A stretch of 64,000 bases of DNA from Micromonospora eburnea (GCF_900090225.1 NZ_FMHY01000002.1:5332001-5396000); one strand, 5' to 3'. Positions 33,867-43,393 are shown, numbered from the stretch's first letter. Translations and numbers: made by a program. The notes: generated by a model not told the origin, from the letters alone.

Positions 33867-35672
33867 GTGCGTGAGTTCTCCGTTCCGCCGATCGTCACCG
33901 TCGGCGACTCGGCCAACCTGACCCATCCGGTCTGGGAAAACGCCGAGGTCGCCCCCGACACCGTGCAGTTCGTCCGGCGCGGCTGCGGTGCGGAGCACGC
34001 CCAGACGGAGGTCACCTGCCGGCAGTTCCGCGACGAGGTGGTCGCGGTGGCCCGGGGCCTCGTCGCCGCCGGCATCTCTCCCGGTGACCGGGTCGCGCTG
34101 ATGAGCCGTACCCGCTACGAGTGGACCCTGATCGACTACGCGATCTGGGCCGCCGGCGCGGTCACCGTGCCGATCTACGAGACGTCCAGCGCCGACCAGG
34201 CCGCGTGGATCCTCGCCGACTCGGGGGCGGTGGCCGCGGTGGTCGAGACCCCGGCGCACGCCAGCCTGGTCGACGGGGTGCGGGACCGGTTCCCCGAGCT
34301 GCGCCAGGTCTGGCAGATCGAGCTGGGCGCGGTGGACGAGCTGATCACGGCCGGCGAGTCGGTCGACCCGGCCGAGATCGAGGTACGCCGCTCGACGACC
34401 AAGGCCGACGACATCGCCACCATCATCTACACCAGCGGCACGACCGGCCGCCCCAAGGGCTGTGTGCTGACCCACCGCAACATGTACGCCGACATCGCCA
34501 ACGCGGTGCCGGTGCTGCCGAACCTGTTCCGGCAGAGCTCCTCCACCCTGCTGTTCCTGCCGCTCGCCCACGCCTTCGCCCGGCTCATCCAGATCGGCGT
34601 GGTGCAGGCCCGGGCCACCCTGGCGCACTGCGCGGACACCAAGAACCTGGTCGCCGAGTTGCAGGAGTTCAAGCCGACGTTCGTGCTCTCCGTACCCCGG
34701 GTCTTCGAGAAGGTCTACAACGGCGCGCGGCAGAAGGCCGAGGCCGAGGGGAAGGGCCGGATCTTCGACCGGGCCGAGAAGGTCGCCATCGCGTACAGCG
34801 AGGCGCTGGAGACCACCAACGGGCCGGGCCTGGCGCTGCGCGCCCAGCACCTGCTCTTCGACAAGCTGGTCTACCGCAGGCTGCGGGCGGCGCTGGGCGG
34901 CCGGTGCCGGGACGCCATCTCCGGCGGGGCGCCGCTCGGCGCCCGGTTGGGGCACTTCTTCCGGGGTGTCGGGGTGAACATCTCCGAGGGCTACGGTCTG
35001 ACCGAGACCTCCCCCGCCGCCGCCGCGAACCTGCCGACCGCCACCCGGATCGGCACCGTGGGCCGCCCGTTGCCCGGGGTCACCATCCGGATCGAGGACG
35101 ACGGCGAGATCCTGATCTCCGGCGAGCTCGTGTTCCGGGGATACTGGCGCAACGACACGGCCACCGCGGAGGTGCTCACCTCGGACGGCTGGTTCCGCAC
35201 CGGTGATCTCGGCCACCTCGACGAGGACGGCTACCTGTGCATCACCGGCCGCAAGAAGGAGATCATCGTGACCGCGGGCGGCAAGAACGTCGCCCCGGCG
35301 GTGCTGGAGGACCAGGTCCGGGCCCACCCGCTGATCAGCCAGTGCCTGGTGGTCGGCGACCGGCAGCCGTTCATCGCGGCGCTGGTCACCGTCGACGAGG
35401 AGGCGCTGCCGAGGTGGTTGGCCGCACACGGCCGGCCGGAGACCACCAGCGTCGCGGAGCTGCGCGACGACGAGGCGCTGCGGGCCGAGATCCAGGGCGC
35501 GATCGACCAGGCCAACCAGTCGGTCTCCAAGGCCGAGGCGATCAAGGTGTTCCGGATTTTGCCGCAGGACTTCACCGAGGCCACCGGCGAGCTGACCCCG
35601 TCGCTCAAGGTGAAGCGCCAGGTCGTGCAGAAGACGTACGCCGCGGAGATCGCGGAGATCTACCAGCGCTGA
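33867..35672 (+). CDS. Long-chain fatty acid-CoA ligase (FadD15-like)
   Basis: This AMP-binding enzyme activates fatty acids to acyl-CoA; it has 601 residues. The P-loop motif IIYTSGTTGRPKGCVLTH, the A5-like YGLTETSP, FRTGDLGHLDEDGYLCITG and GRKKEIIV are intact. The start is GTG 33867, with GAGGGA six bases upstream; 33861 is too close to it. It lies next to an SRPBCC gene and upstream of a two-component system. In M. tuberculosis the equivalent fadD15 is adjacent to pimB, and a pimB homologue lies 7 kb on. Confidence 0.93.
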   Translation: MREFSVPPIVTVGDSANLTHPVWENAEVAPDTVQFVRRGCGAEHAQTEVTCRQFRDEVVAVARGLVAAGISPGDRVALMSRTRYEWTLIDYAIWAAGAVTVPIYETSSADQAAWILADSGAVAAVVETPAHASLVDGVRDRFPELRQVWQIELGAVDELITAGESVDPAEIEVRRSTTKADDIATIIYTSGTTGRPKGCVLTHRNMYADIANAVPVLPNLFRQSSSTLLFLPLAHAFARLIQIGVVQARATLAHCADTKNLVAELQEFKPTFVLSVPRVFEKVYNGARQKAEAEGKGRIFDRAEKVAIAYSEALETTNGPGLALRAQHLLFDKLVYRRLRAALGGRCRDAISGGAPLGARLGHFFRGVGVNISEGYGLTETSPAAAANLPTATRIGTVGRPLPGVTIRIEDDGEILISGELVFRGYWRNDTATAEVLTSDGWFRTGDLGHLDEDGYLCITGRKKEIIVTAGGKNVAPAVLEDQVRAHPLISQCLVVGDRQPFIAALVTVDEEALPRWLAAHGRPETTSVAELRDDEALRAEIQGAIDQANQSVSKAEAIKVFRILPQDFTEATGELTPSLKVKRQVVQKTYAAEIAEIYQR

Positions 35673-35673
35673 C

Positions 35674-35679
35674 TACCAT
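35674..35679 (+). promoter_or_regulatory. Leaderless -10 box of the histidine kinase
   Basis: TACCAT, directly past the ligase stop, is followed by seven bases and the GTG at 35687. Confidence 0.5.
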
Positions 35680-35686
35680 CCGTCAC

Positions 35687-37384
35687 GTGCCCGCCTCGAC
35701 ATCGAGCCAACCGCAGACGCAGCCCCTCGCGGCGGCCGCGCGGGTGGTCCTCCTCGCGCTGGTCGCCGCCCTGACCCTGTTCGCCACCCGCGACGTGTCC
35801 CAGCTCTGGTGGATCGCCCTGCTGGGCCTCGCCGGGCTGCCCGCGGTGCTGGCCCCGCAGCACCGGCTGCTCGGCCCGCTCAGCCACTTCGCCGAGGTGG
35901 TGGTCCTCGGCCTGGCCGCCAGCAAGGTGGCTGCCGACACCCACCTGAACGGGGTGACCGGCGGGGTGGGCGCCTCGGCGGTGCTGCCGTATCTCGCCGT
36001 GCCGGTCACCGTGGCCGCGCTGCGCCGCCGGTTCCGGGAGGGCGCGGCCCTGCTCGCCGTGGTCGCGGCCACCCTGGTGGTCAGCGCGGCCGTCACCGAC
36101 GTCGGCGACGGGCGGCAGCTCGGCCAGCTCGGCTACCTCGCGGTCTGCGCCCAGTGGCTGATCCTGGCCGCCCTCGGCCTCTACACGGCCGGCATGCTCC
36201 AGCGGGTGATGCGGGTCCGGGGCGAGGGCAAGCCGCAGCCGTACGCGGAGGCGACCCGGCTGCTGACCCAGCTCCGTACGGTCGCCCGCCAGCTGCCCGG
36301 CGCCACGCTCGACCCGGGCGGCATCTCCGAGCACCTGCTGGAGGAGCTGCGGGTGGTGGCGAAGACCGACCGGGGGGCGGTGCTGTCCGCCGGCGGGGCC
36401 GGCCGGCTGGTGGTGCTCGCCCAGCTGGGCGCGGATCGGGTGGACTGGGAGACCACGCTCGACGCGGACTCGGCGATCGCCGACGCCTGGGCCAGCCAGC
36501 AGCCGCAGACCTCGACCCGCTCGCAGGCCCGCTCCCTGCACTCCGGGGAGGTCTCCGCGCTGATCGTGCCGCTGGTGGCCGGGGTGCGGACGGTCGGTCT
36601 GGTGGTCGTCGAGGCGGACACCGCGCACGCGTACCCGCCGCCGGTGGTCTCCCGGGTGACCGCGCTGACCGGCCCGGCGGCGCTGCGGCTGGAGGCCGCG
36701 CTGCTCTTCGACGAGGTCCGGTCGCTGGCCACCAACGAGGAACGGCAGCGACTGGCCCGGGAGATCCATGACGGGGTCGCCCAGGAGCTGGTGATGGTCG
36801 GGTACGGCATCGACAACGCCCTGGCCACCGTGCACGACGACGCCGAGGAGACCGCCGAGAGCCTGCGGACGCTGCGGCACGAGGTCACCCGGGTGATCAC
36901 CGAGCTGCGGCTGAGCCTGTTCGAGCTGCGCAGCGAGGTGGACCGGCACGGCGGGCTGGCCGCCGCGATCGCCGAGTACGCCCGCACCGTCGGCGCGGCC
37001 GGCGGCCTGCGGGTGCACCTGTCCCTGGACGAGTCCACCGCCCGGCTGCCCGCCGCCACCGAGGCCGAGCTGTTGCGGATCGCCCAGGAGGCGGTGACCA
37101 ACGCGCGCAAGCACGCCGGGGCGGCGAACCTGTGGGTCACGTGCGAGGTGGACCCCCCGTACGCGCAGATCGAAGTGTCGGATGACGGTCACGGCATCGG
37201 TGACCAGCGCCCCGACGGGCACTACGGCCTTGCGATCATGGCCGAGAGGGCGGAACGTATCCGGGGCCGGCTGGAGATCAGGCCGCGGCGACCCAGCGGT
37301 ACCACCGTGGCGGTGGTAATCGGCTCCTCGCCCCGGCGCGATATGGTGCGCGGCAGCGCCGCAGCAGCAGCAGAAGGGGAGTAA
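35687..37384 (+). CDS. NarL-family membrane sensor histidine kinase
   Basis: The 565-residue product has about five to six hydrophobic helices in its first 170 residues (MASE-like), a GAF-like region, and the HisKA_3 box with the phosphoacceptor His in REIHDGVAQELV. The HATPase domain has IAQEAVTNARKHA (N box) and VSDDGHGIG (G1). The adjacent response regulator starts 8 bases after its stop, so the two form a pair. The signal is unknown. Confidence 0.92.
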   Translation: MPASTSSQPQTQPLAAAARVVLLALVAALTLFATRDVSQLWWIALLGLAGLPAVLAPQHRLLGPLSHFAEVVVLGLAASKVAADTHLNGVTGGVGASAVLPYLAVPVTVAALRRRFREGAALLAVVAATLVVSAAVTDVGDGRQLGQLGYLAVCAQWLILAALGLYTAGMLQRVMRVRGEGKPQPYAEATRLLTQLRTVARQLPGATLDPGGISEHLLEELRVVAKTDRGAVLSAGGAGRLVVLAQLGADRVDWETTLDADSAIADAWASQQPQTSTRSQARSLHSGEVSALIVPLVAGVRTVGLVVVEADTAHAYPPPVVSRVTALTGPAALRLEAALLFDEVRSLATNEERQRLAREIHDGVAQELVMVGYGIDNALATVHDDAEETAESLRTLRHEVTRVITELRLSLFELRSEVDRHGGLAAAIAEYARTVGAAGGLRVHLSLDESTARLPAATEAELLRIAQEAVTNARKHAGAANLWVTCEVDPPYAQIEVSDDGHGIGDQRPDGHYGLAIMAERAERIRGRLEIRPRRPSGTTVAVVIGSSPRRDMVRGSAAAAAEGE

Positions 37385-37391
37385 CCCGAGG

Positions 37392-38060
37392 ATGACCACT
37401 AGCCCGACACCGGCCACCCGGACCAAGGTTCTCCTTGTCGACGATCACGACCTCATCCGGAAGGGACTGCGGCACGCCTTCGAGCGGGACCGGCAGTTCG
37501 AGGTCGTGGGCGAGGCCGCCACGGCCGCGGAAGGCGTACGGCAGGCCGGCGCGCTCCAGCCGGACGTCGTGATCATGGATCTGCGGCTGCCCGACGGCAG
37601 TGGCCTGGAGGCCACCCGCGCCCTGCGCAAGTCCAGTGCGTCGATGGGCATCGTCGTGCTCACCATGTACGCCGGCGACGACCAGCTCTTCGGGGCCCTG
37701 GAGGCGGGGGCGAGCGCGTTCGTGCCGAAGACCGCCCCGGCCGACGAGGTGGTGGCCGCCGCCCGGCACGCCGCCTCCTCGCCCAGCGCGTTCACCGCGG
37801 CCGATCTGGCCGAGGCGATGAAGCGGCGGCTCGCCCCGTCCGGCCCGCAGCTCTCCCCGCGGGAGGGCCAGGTGCTGCGGCTGCTCGCCGACGGCATGAG
37901 CGTCGCCGGCATCGCCAAGCAGCTGTTCGTCAGCGAGTCGACCGCCAAGACGCACATCTCCAAGCTCTACGAGAAGCTGGGCGCCGCCAACCGGGCCCAG
38001 GCGCTGATGACGGCGCTGCGGCTGGGCCTGCTGGAGGCCCCGGACGCGCCCAAGTTCTGA
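37392..38060 (+). CDS. LuxR-type response regulator
   Basis: The 222-residue product has a receiver domain: LLVDDHDLIR, phosphoaspartate in VVIMDLRLPDG, VVLTMY and FVPKTAP, then a LuxR/NarL helix-turn-helix (LSPREGQVLRLLADGMSVA, then KTHISKLYEKLGAANRAQA). RBS GGGGAG is upstream. It is the partner of the preceding kinase and probably activates genes outside the window. Confidence 0.93.
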   Translation: MTTSPTPATRTKVLLVDDHDLIRKGLRHAFERDRQFEVVGEAATAAEGVRQAGALQPDVVIMDLRLPDGSGLEATRALRKSSASMGIVVLTMYAGDDQLFGALEAGASAFVPKTAPADEVVAAARHAASSPSAFTAADLAEAMKRRLAPSGPQLSPREGQVLRLLADGMSVAGIAKQLFVSESTAKTHISKLYEKLGAANRAQALMTALRLGLLEAPDAPKF

Positions 38061-38081
38061 CGGCTGTCCGACAAGCTCGAC

Positions 38082-38121
38082 GGGAAAGGCCCGCGTCCGC
38101 GCCCCGGACCCGGGCCTTCCC
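38082..38121 (+). terminator. Terminator after the response regulator
   Basis: GGGAAAGGCCCG (38082-38093) and CGGGCCTTCCC (38111-38121) form a stem with one unpaired A and a 17-base loop. It is followed by no T run, as usual in these genomes. Confidence 0.65.
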
Positions 38122-38268
38122 GGCATTCCAGGCAGTTTGCCACCACGTACGGTGAAGGGCCGACCGCGTAGCGACGGTGGTCTTTGCACCGGGAGGACGG
38201 GCGGGCAGAATACCCGGATGGCCAGCGTGGGGCGAGCCCGCGCGCTGTTGACACAAAAGGGGCGAGCC

Positions 38269-39081
38269 ATGCAGCGGCCGGACTGGGCACCCGACACGAT
38301 CGACATCGACCGCCCGAGCGTCGCCCGCATGTACGACTACTACCTCGGCGGCTCGCACAACTTCGCCGCCGACCGGGCCGCCGCCCGAGCCATGGTGGAC
38401 GCCGTGCCGGAGGCCCCGCTGATGGCCCAGGCCAACCGGGCGTTCCTCCGCCGGGCGGTGCAGTTCCTGGTCGAGTCGGGCGTACGCCAGTTCCTCGACA
38501 TCGGCTCCGGTATCCCGACCGTGGGCAACGTGCACGAGATCGCCCAGCGGGTCGACCCGGAGTGCCGGGTGGTCTACGTCGACGTCGACCCGGTCGCGGT
38601 GGCGCACAGCCGGGAGATCCTGGCCGGCAACGACCAGGCCACGGTGGTCCGGGAGGACCTCCGCCACCCGGCGGCGATCCTCGGCCACCCCGAGGTCACC
38701 CGGCTGCTGGACTTCACCCAGCCGGTCGCCGTGATGATCGTGGCGGTGCTGCACTTCATCCCCGACGCGGACCGGCCGGAGGAGATCCTGGGGACGTTGC
38801 GCTCGGCCCTGGCCCCCGGCAGTTACCTGGTCATGTCCCAGGCCAGCGACGACGGCCGTACCGAGACGGGTGAGCGGGCCGAGGCCGAACAGGTCTACCG
38901 CCGCACCGACAGTCAGCTCTGGATCCGCAGCCGGGCCGAGCTGACCGCGCTCTTCGACGGCTTCGAGCTGGTCGACCCGGGCGTGGTCTGGGTGCCACAG
39001 TGGCGCCCGGAGACGCCGGAGCAGGCGGAGAACGCCGCGCAGGCGGTCTTCCTGGGCGGCGTCGGGCGGCTCGGTGGGTAG
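38269..39081 (+). CDS. SAM-dependent methyltransferase, DUF574 family
   Basis: The 270-residue product has the actinobacterial family motif SVARMYDYYLGGSHNFAADR, a Rossmann-like SAM site LDIGSGIPT with VVYVDVDPVAV, and MIVAVLHFI. The ATG at 38269 has AAGGGG upstream and follows the conserved start MQRPDW; a longer frame adds unconserved sequence. Members of this family occur in many copies in Streptomyces and Micromonospora; their substrates are largely unknown. Its stop overlaps the GGDEF gene start by 8 bases (GTGGGTAG). Confidence 0.85.
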   Translation: MQRPDWAPDTIDIDRPSVARMYDYYLGGSHNFAADRAAARAMVDAVPEAPLMAQANRAFLRRAVQFLVESGVRQFLDIGSGIPTVGNVHEIAQRVDPECRVVYVDVDPVAVAHSREILAGNDQATVVREDLRHPAAILGHPEVTRLLDFTQPVAVMIVAVLHFIPDADRPEEILGTLRSALAPGSYLVMSQASDDGRTETGERAEAEQVYRRTDSQLWIRSRAELTALFDGFELVDPGVVWVPQWRPETPEQAENAAQAVFLGGVGRLGG

Positions 39082-40825
39082 CAGCGCCACCGCGACCCGC
39101 TCCTGCCCCGACAGCTTCGCGCGGGCCTGGGCCAAGGCGGTCTCCGGAACCAGTTACCTGCCGATGACCCAGGCCCAGCTCGAGGCCCTGCTCCAGCGGC
39201 TCACCGAGCGGCTCGCCGTGGCGATCCGGACCGAGCCGTTCGACCTACGCGTCGGCCAGCAGGTCGGCGCCGAACTGGTGCAGGCGCACATCGCCTCCGC
39301 CGAGGGGTTGGGCCGCACCATCGAGGTGATCCAGCTCCGCCTGGTCCGTGACCTCGGCCTGCTCGACGGCGATGTCGAGGACCGGATGGCCCGGCTGCTC
39401 GCCACGGTCGCCACCGGGTACGCCCGCGCCCTGCGCGACCGCACCCTGGACGAGCAGGAGTCCATCCTGCGGGCCGCGATGGTGGCCCGGGCACAGGCCG
39501 AACGGGCGCTGCGGGACAGCGAGGCCCGCTTCCGGCACCAGGCCACCCACGACCCGCTGACCGATCTGCCCAACCGCACCCTGTTCACCGAGCGGCTCAC
39601 CGCCGCGCTCGACGATCCCGGTCGGGGCGCCGACCGGATCGGGGTCTGCTTCCTCGACCTCGACCGGTTCAAGGTGGTCAACGACACCCTCGGCCACCAG
39701 GTCGGCGACTCGCTGCTGGTGTCGGTGGCGCAGCGGCTGCGTCGGGCGCTCGGTGAGCACCTGGTGGCCCGGCTCGGCGGCGACGAGTTCGTCATCCTGG
39801 TCGAACGGACCGGCTGCACGGAGGACGCGGTCAAGGTCGCCGAGGCCGCTCTCGCGGCGGTGAGCGAGCCGGCGCTCGTCGAAGGGCACGAGCTGACCGT
39901 GTCGGCCAGCATCGGCATCGTGGAGCGGCCGGTGGCCGGCACCACGCCGGTGGAGCTGATGCGGGCCGCGGACAGCACCCTGCACTGGGCGAAGGCGGCC
40001 GGCGGGGCCCGCTGGTCGATCTTCGACGCCGACCGCAACCGCCGCGAGCTGGCCCGGTACGCCCTCTCCGCGGCCATCCCCGCCGCCCTGGACCGAGGCG
40101 AGTTCTACCTCGACTACCAGCCGCTGACCTCGCTGCGCGACGGCCGGGTGCTCGGCATGGAGGCGCTGGTCCGCTGGCGCCACCCGGAGCTGGGCGTGCT
40201 CCGGCCGGACAGCTTCATCGGGCTGGCCGAGGAGACCGGGCTGATCGTACGGCTGGGCGGCTGGGTGCTCGCCGAGGCCTGCCGGGAGGCCCGCACCTGG
40301 GCCGGTGACGACCCGCCGTTCGTCAGCGTCAACCTGGCCGTCCGCCAGTTGCACCGGCCCGGACTGGTGCAGGAGGTGCAGGGCGTGCTCGGGCGGACCG
40401 GGCTGCCCCCGGAGCGACTCCAGTTGGAGGTCACCGAGAGCACCATGATGAGCACGGTGGCCGAGCCGGTCCGCGCCCTGCGGGTGCTCAAGGAGCTCGG
40501 GTGCCGGATCGCCATCGACGACTTCGGCACCGGCTACTGCAACCTGGCGTACCTGCGGGACCTGCCGGTCACCGAGCTGAAGGTGGCCGGCGAGTTCGTC
40601 GCCGGGCTCCGCGCCCCGGCCGCCGATCCGGGCAGCCGTACCGACGAACGGATCCTCGCGTCGCTGGTCTCGCTCGCCCACGCGCTCGACCTGACCGTCA
40701 CCGCCGAGGGCGTGGAGACCGCCGAACAGGCGGACCGGCTGCGGGCGATCGGCTGCGACGCCGGGCAGGGCTGGCACTTCGGCCGCCCCGCCCCCGCCCA
40801 CGCGGCCCTTCCCGCCCTGGCCTGA
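39074..40825 (+). CDS. GGDEF-EAL diguanylate cyclase/phosphodiesterase
   Basis: The 583-residue product has an N-terminal helical region, then GGDEF (RLGGDEFVIL, about residue 235) and EAL (MEALVRWRHPE, about residue 360). The inhibitory RxxD before GGDEF is absent (LGEH), so product inhibition is unlikely. In EAL, Glu, Asn (SVNLA), Glu (EVTEST), Asp-Asp (IDDFGTGY), Lys, Glu and Gln ligands are present, but the Asp two residues after the Lys is Ala (LKVAG instead of LKID). The start overlaps the methyltransferase stop, so the two are coupled. Confidence 0.9.
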   Translation: MGSSATATRSCPDSFARAWAKAVSGTSYLPMTQAQLEALLQRLTERLAVAIRTEPFDLRVGQQVGAELVQAHIASAEGLGRTIEVIQLRLVRDLGLLDGDVEDRMARLLATVATGYARALRDRTLDEQESILRAAMVARAQAERALRDSEARFRHQATHDPLTDLPNRTLFTERLTAALDDPGRGADRIGVCFLDLDRFKVVNDTLGHQVGDSLLVSVAQRLRRALGEHLVARLGGDEFVILVERTGCTEDAVKVAEAALAAVSEPALVEGHELTVSASIGIVERPVAGTTPVELMRAADSTLHWAKAAGGARWSIFDADRNRRELARYALSAAIPAALDRGEFYLDYQPLTSLRDGRVLGMEALVRWRHPELGVLRPDSFIGLAEETGLIVRLGGWVLAEACREARTWAGDDPPFVSVNLAVRQLHRPGLVQEVQGVLGRTGLPPERLQLEVTESTMMSTVAEPVRALRVLKELGCRIAIDDFGTGYCNLAYLRDLPVTELKVAGEFVAGLRAPAADPGSRTDERILASLVSLAHALDLTVTAEGVETAEQADRLRAIGCDAGQGWHFGRPAPAHAALPALA

Positions 40826-40839
40826 CCGCACACGCCCGG

Positions 40840-40920
40840 CTTGATCGACTCAATGTGCGGCATCTTGTGATCAAATCGGGCAACGAGACCACCACTTGCC
40901 GCACCCGGAGCTGATCAAGT
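40840..40920. terminator. GATC-bounded long hairpin, convergent junction (divergent copy)
   Basis: The left arm CTTGATCGACTCAATGTGCG pairs loosely with the right arm CGCACCCGGAGCTGATCAAG, with GTGCGGCA as the best block. Inside, TTGTGATCAAATCGG holds another GATCAA. It separates convergent GGDEF-EAL and pimB genes like the elements at 6799 and 10325. Confidence 0.5.
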
Positions 40921-40944
40921 CGGCGGGATGGCGCGGCAGGCGGA

Positions 40945-42069
40945 TCAGCCGGCGAGCAGGGCGGCCATCCGTTCCGCCTGGGCCTCCCAGCGCCACTCCT
41001 TCTCCACCCACGCGCGACCCGCCGCGCCGAACTGGCGGGCCAGATCCCGGTCGGCGAGCAGCGTCGCCACCCGGTCGGCGAGCTGGGCCACGTCGCGACC
41101 CCGGACCACGTACCCGGTCTCCCCCTCGCGGACGGCGTCGGGCGCGCCGCCGGAGTCCCCGGCGACCACCGGCAGCCCGGTCGCGCTGGCCTCCAGGTAG
41201 ACGATGCCCAGGCCCTCCACGTCCAGACCCCGGTTGCGGGTACGACAGGGCATGGCGTAGACATCGCCGGCCGCGTAGTGGGCGGGCAGCTCGGCCGACG
41301 GCACCGAGCCGGTGAAGACCACGTCCCGCTCCACCCCGGTCTGCCGGGCCAGCTTCTCCAGCGTCGCCCGGTACGGCCCGCCGCCGACGATCAGCAGCGC
41401 CGCATCCGGCACCCGGCGGCGGATCTCCGGCATGGCCCGGATCAGCATGTCCTGTCCCTTACGCGGCACCAGGCGCGAGACGCACACCACGACCGGCCGG
41501 TCGGCCAGGCCCAGCCGCAGCCGCACCCGCCCCCCGTCGACGGTCGGATGGTAGGTCTCCACGTCGACGCCCGGCGCGAGCCGGCACAGCTCGGTCACCC
41601 CGTCCAGCACCCGGGCCAGCCGCACCCGGGTGTACTCGCCCAGGTAGGTGGTCACGTCCACGCCCTGGCCGATCCGGCGCAACGCGGACCGGGCGCCGGG
41701 CAGCGCCGCCCAGCCGGCCTCGTGCCCGTGGGTCAGCGCCACCGCCCGCCGGATCCCGGCGCGCCGGCGCAGCCCCGCCGCGAGCAGCCCCAGCGGGGCG
41801 GCCGCACCGAACCAGACCGTGTCACAGTCGTACGCCCGGGCCAGCTTGGCGGCGCGGCGGGCGATCAGCGGGGTGGGCAGCAGCACCTTGGTGCGTTCCC
41901 GGATCACCTCGAAGGGCTGGTCGGCGTCGAACTTGGCGGCGCCCCGCCAGCTCGACGCGTAGACCACCACCGAGCCCGGGGGCTGGCGCACCGCGAGGTT
42001 GTGTACGAAGGACTGGATGCCGCCGGGGCGGGGCGGGAAGTCGTTGGTGATCAGCAAGGTCCGGCTCAT
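40945..42069 (-). CDS. pimB: Phosphatidylinositol mannoside mannosyltransferase-like GT4
   Basis: The 374-residue product begins TLLITNDFPPRPGGIQSF, has ALTHGHEAGWA, the nucleotide-sugar part VSRLVPRKGQDMLI and the C-terminal EGLGIVYLEASATGLPVVAGDSGGAP region, typical of GT-B family 4 retaining enzymes. The N-terminal motif and gene position match M. tuberculosis pimB (Rv2188c), which adds the second mannose to phosphatidylinositol. It overlaps the M48 protease stop by four bases (ATGA), so they are coupled. Confidence 0.9.
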   Translation of the reverse strand: MSRTLLITNDFPPRPGGIQSFVHNLAVRQPPGSVVVYASSWRGAAKFDADQPFEVIRERTKVLLPTPLIARRAAKLARAYDCDTVWFGAAAPLGLLAAGLRRRAGIRRAVALTHGHEAGWAALPGARSALRRIGQGVDVTTYLGEYTRVRLARVLDGVTELCRLAPGVDVETYHPTVDGGRVRLRLGLADRPVVVCVSRLVPRKGQDMLIRAMPEIRRRVPDAALLIVGGGPYRATLEKLARQTGVERDVVFTGSVPSAELPAHYAAGDVYAMPCRTRNRGLDVEGLGIVYLEASATGLPVVAGDSGGAPDAVREGETGYVVRGRDVAQLADRVATLLADRDLARQFGAAGRAWVEKEWRWEAQAERMAALLAG

Positions 42070-43325
42070 CTGCCGATCTCCCTGGCGTAGGCGCGGGCGG
42101 CGGCCATCCGCTCCACGGTGGACGGGTGGGACGCCGACCAGCGGTACTCCCAGCGGGGCGGGTCGGGGTCGGCCAGGTTGACCCCGGCCAGACGGCGCTG
42201 CATCGCCTCGAAGGTGCCCGGGTCGCCGGTGAGCGCCAACGCGTGCGCGTCCGCCCGGGCCTCCACCCGCCGCGACATCAGTGCCTGCATCGGGGTGGCC
42301 ACCAGCCCGGCCACCGTGATCAACGCGATGAGCAGCGGGAACGCCCGGGGCTGGGCGATCGAGTCGACTCCGGCCAGGCGCAGCAGCGGCGGCCAGGAGC
42401 CGATCAGGTAGAGGGCCACCACCGCGGCGGCGGCGCCGAGCGCGCCGACCAGCGTGCCGACCCAGACGTCGCGGTCCTTGGCGTGCCCCAGCTCGTGGGC
42501 GACCACGCTGGTCACCTCTTCGGGGGTGGCCTCGCGCAGCAGGGTGTCGTAGACCACCACCCGCCGGGTGGGTCCCAGCCCGGAGACGTACGCGTTGACC
42601 GCGCGGGTCCGCCGGGACGCGTCGGCGACCAGCACGTCGCGGACCGGCACCCCGTCCCGGGCGGCCAGGCTCATCAACTCGCTGCGCAGCGGGCCGGCCT
42701 CCATCGGGGTGAACCGGTTGAACACCGGCTCCACCAGCACCGGCAACACGAACGACAGCAGCACCACCAGCCCGGCCGCCCCGGCCGCGCCGAACGCCCA
42801 CCACCAGCGGGGCGCGATCCGGACGACCGAGTAGAAGCCGAGCAGGACCAGCGCGCCGATGACCGCGCTGACCGCGTACGACTTGAGCAGGTCGACCCCC
42901 CAGCCGCCCCAGCCCTGGGTGCTCAGCCCGTAGCGGGTGAGCACGGTGTGCCGCCACGCGGCGAAGGGCAGGGTGAACAGGTCGGCGATGAGCATCACGG
43001 CCAGTCCGCCGAGCACCGCCTGGGCGGCCCAGTGCCCGTTGAACGGGCGGCCGGCCAGCTCCACCAGTCGACTGCCGACCGGGGTGAGCCCGAACGCCAG
43101 GGCCACCACCAGCCCGACGGCGAGCGCCGCCCACCCGGCGGGGCGCAGCGCGGCGTGGAACGCCCGGCCCCGGGCCACCTGGTCGACCGGGAGGGACCGC
43201 AGCGCGGCGAGCTGGTCGGCGCGCGGGGCGGGCGGGCGGTGCCAGGGCACCAGCAGGGCAGCGGCGACGACCAGCGCGACGACGAGCCCGGCGAGCGTGA
43301 GTAGCGCCCACCCGCGCGGCGTCAC
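42066..43325 (-). CDS. M48 family metalloprotease (Ste24/HtpX-like)
   Basis: The 419-residue product has a zinc motif VVAHELGHAKD and many transmembrane helices, with EARADAHALAL carrying the third zinc ligand; the fold is that of CAAX-type membrane proteases. The GTG at 43325 gives MTPRGWALLTLAGLV as start; it overlaps, as GTGA, the stop of a 23-codon leader ORF with a strong ribosome-binding site (GGGAGGAG). A GTG at 43364 in the same frame is possible, but has no good site upstream. It lies upstream of pimB. Confidence 0.85.
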   Translation of the reverse strand: MTPRGWALLTLAGLVVALVVAAALLVPWHRPPAPRADQLAALRSLPVDQVARGRAFHAALRPAGWAALAVGLVVALAFGLTPVGSRLVELAGRPFNGHWAAQAVLGGLAVMLIADLFTLPFAAWRHTVLTRYGLSTQGWGGWGVDLLKSYAVSAVIGALVLLGFYSVVRIAPRWWWAFGAAGAAGLVVLLSFVLPVLVEPVFNRFTPMEAGPLRSELMSLAARDGVPVRDVLVADASRRTRAVNAYVSGLGPTRRVVVYDTLLREATPEEVTSVVAHELGHAKDRDVWVGTLVGALGAAAAVVALYLIGSWPPLLRLAGVDSIAQPRAFPLLIALITVAGLVATPMQALMSRRVEARADAHALALTGDPGTFEAMQRRLAGVNLADPDPPRWEYRWSASHPSTVERMAAARAYAREIGR

Positions 43326-43393
43326 CGCGCCGCCCCGGCGCGCGGCGCGCGGGTCGCGCCGCACGCGCCGCCGTCGCGTCGTACCCGCGTCAT
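43322..43393 (-). other. 23-codon leader ORF overlapping the M48 start
   Basis: An ATG at 43393 follows GGGAGGAGCGACGTC, the best ribosome-binding site near this gene. The frame encodes MTRVRRDGGACGATRAP and ends at a TGA whose first bases form the GTG of the protease (GTGA, 43322-43325). It could be a coupling mini-ORF, or the true N-terminus of the protease separated by an indel, because the frame differs from the protease by one position. Confidence 0.45.

Noticed and set aside
38248..38253. TTGACA as -35 box before the methyltransferase
   Set aside because: No -10 box fits before the ATG only 16 bases downstream; likely chance.
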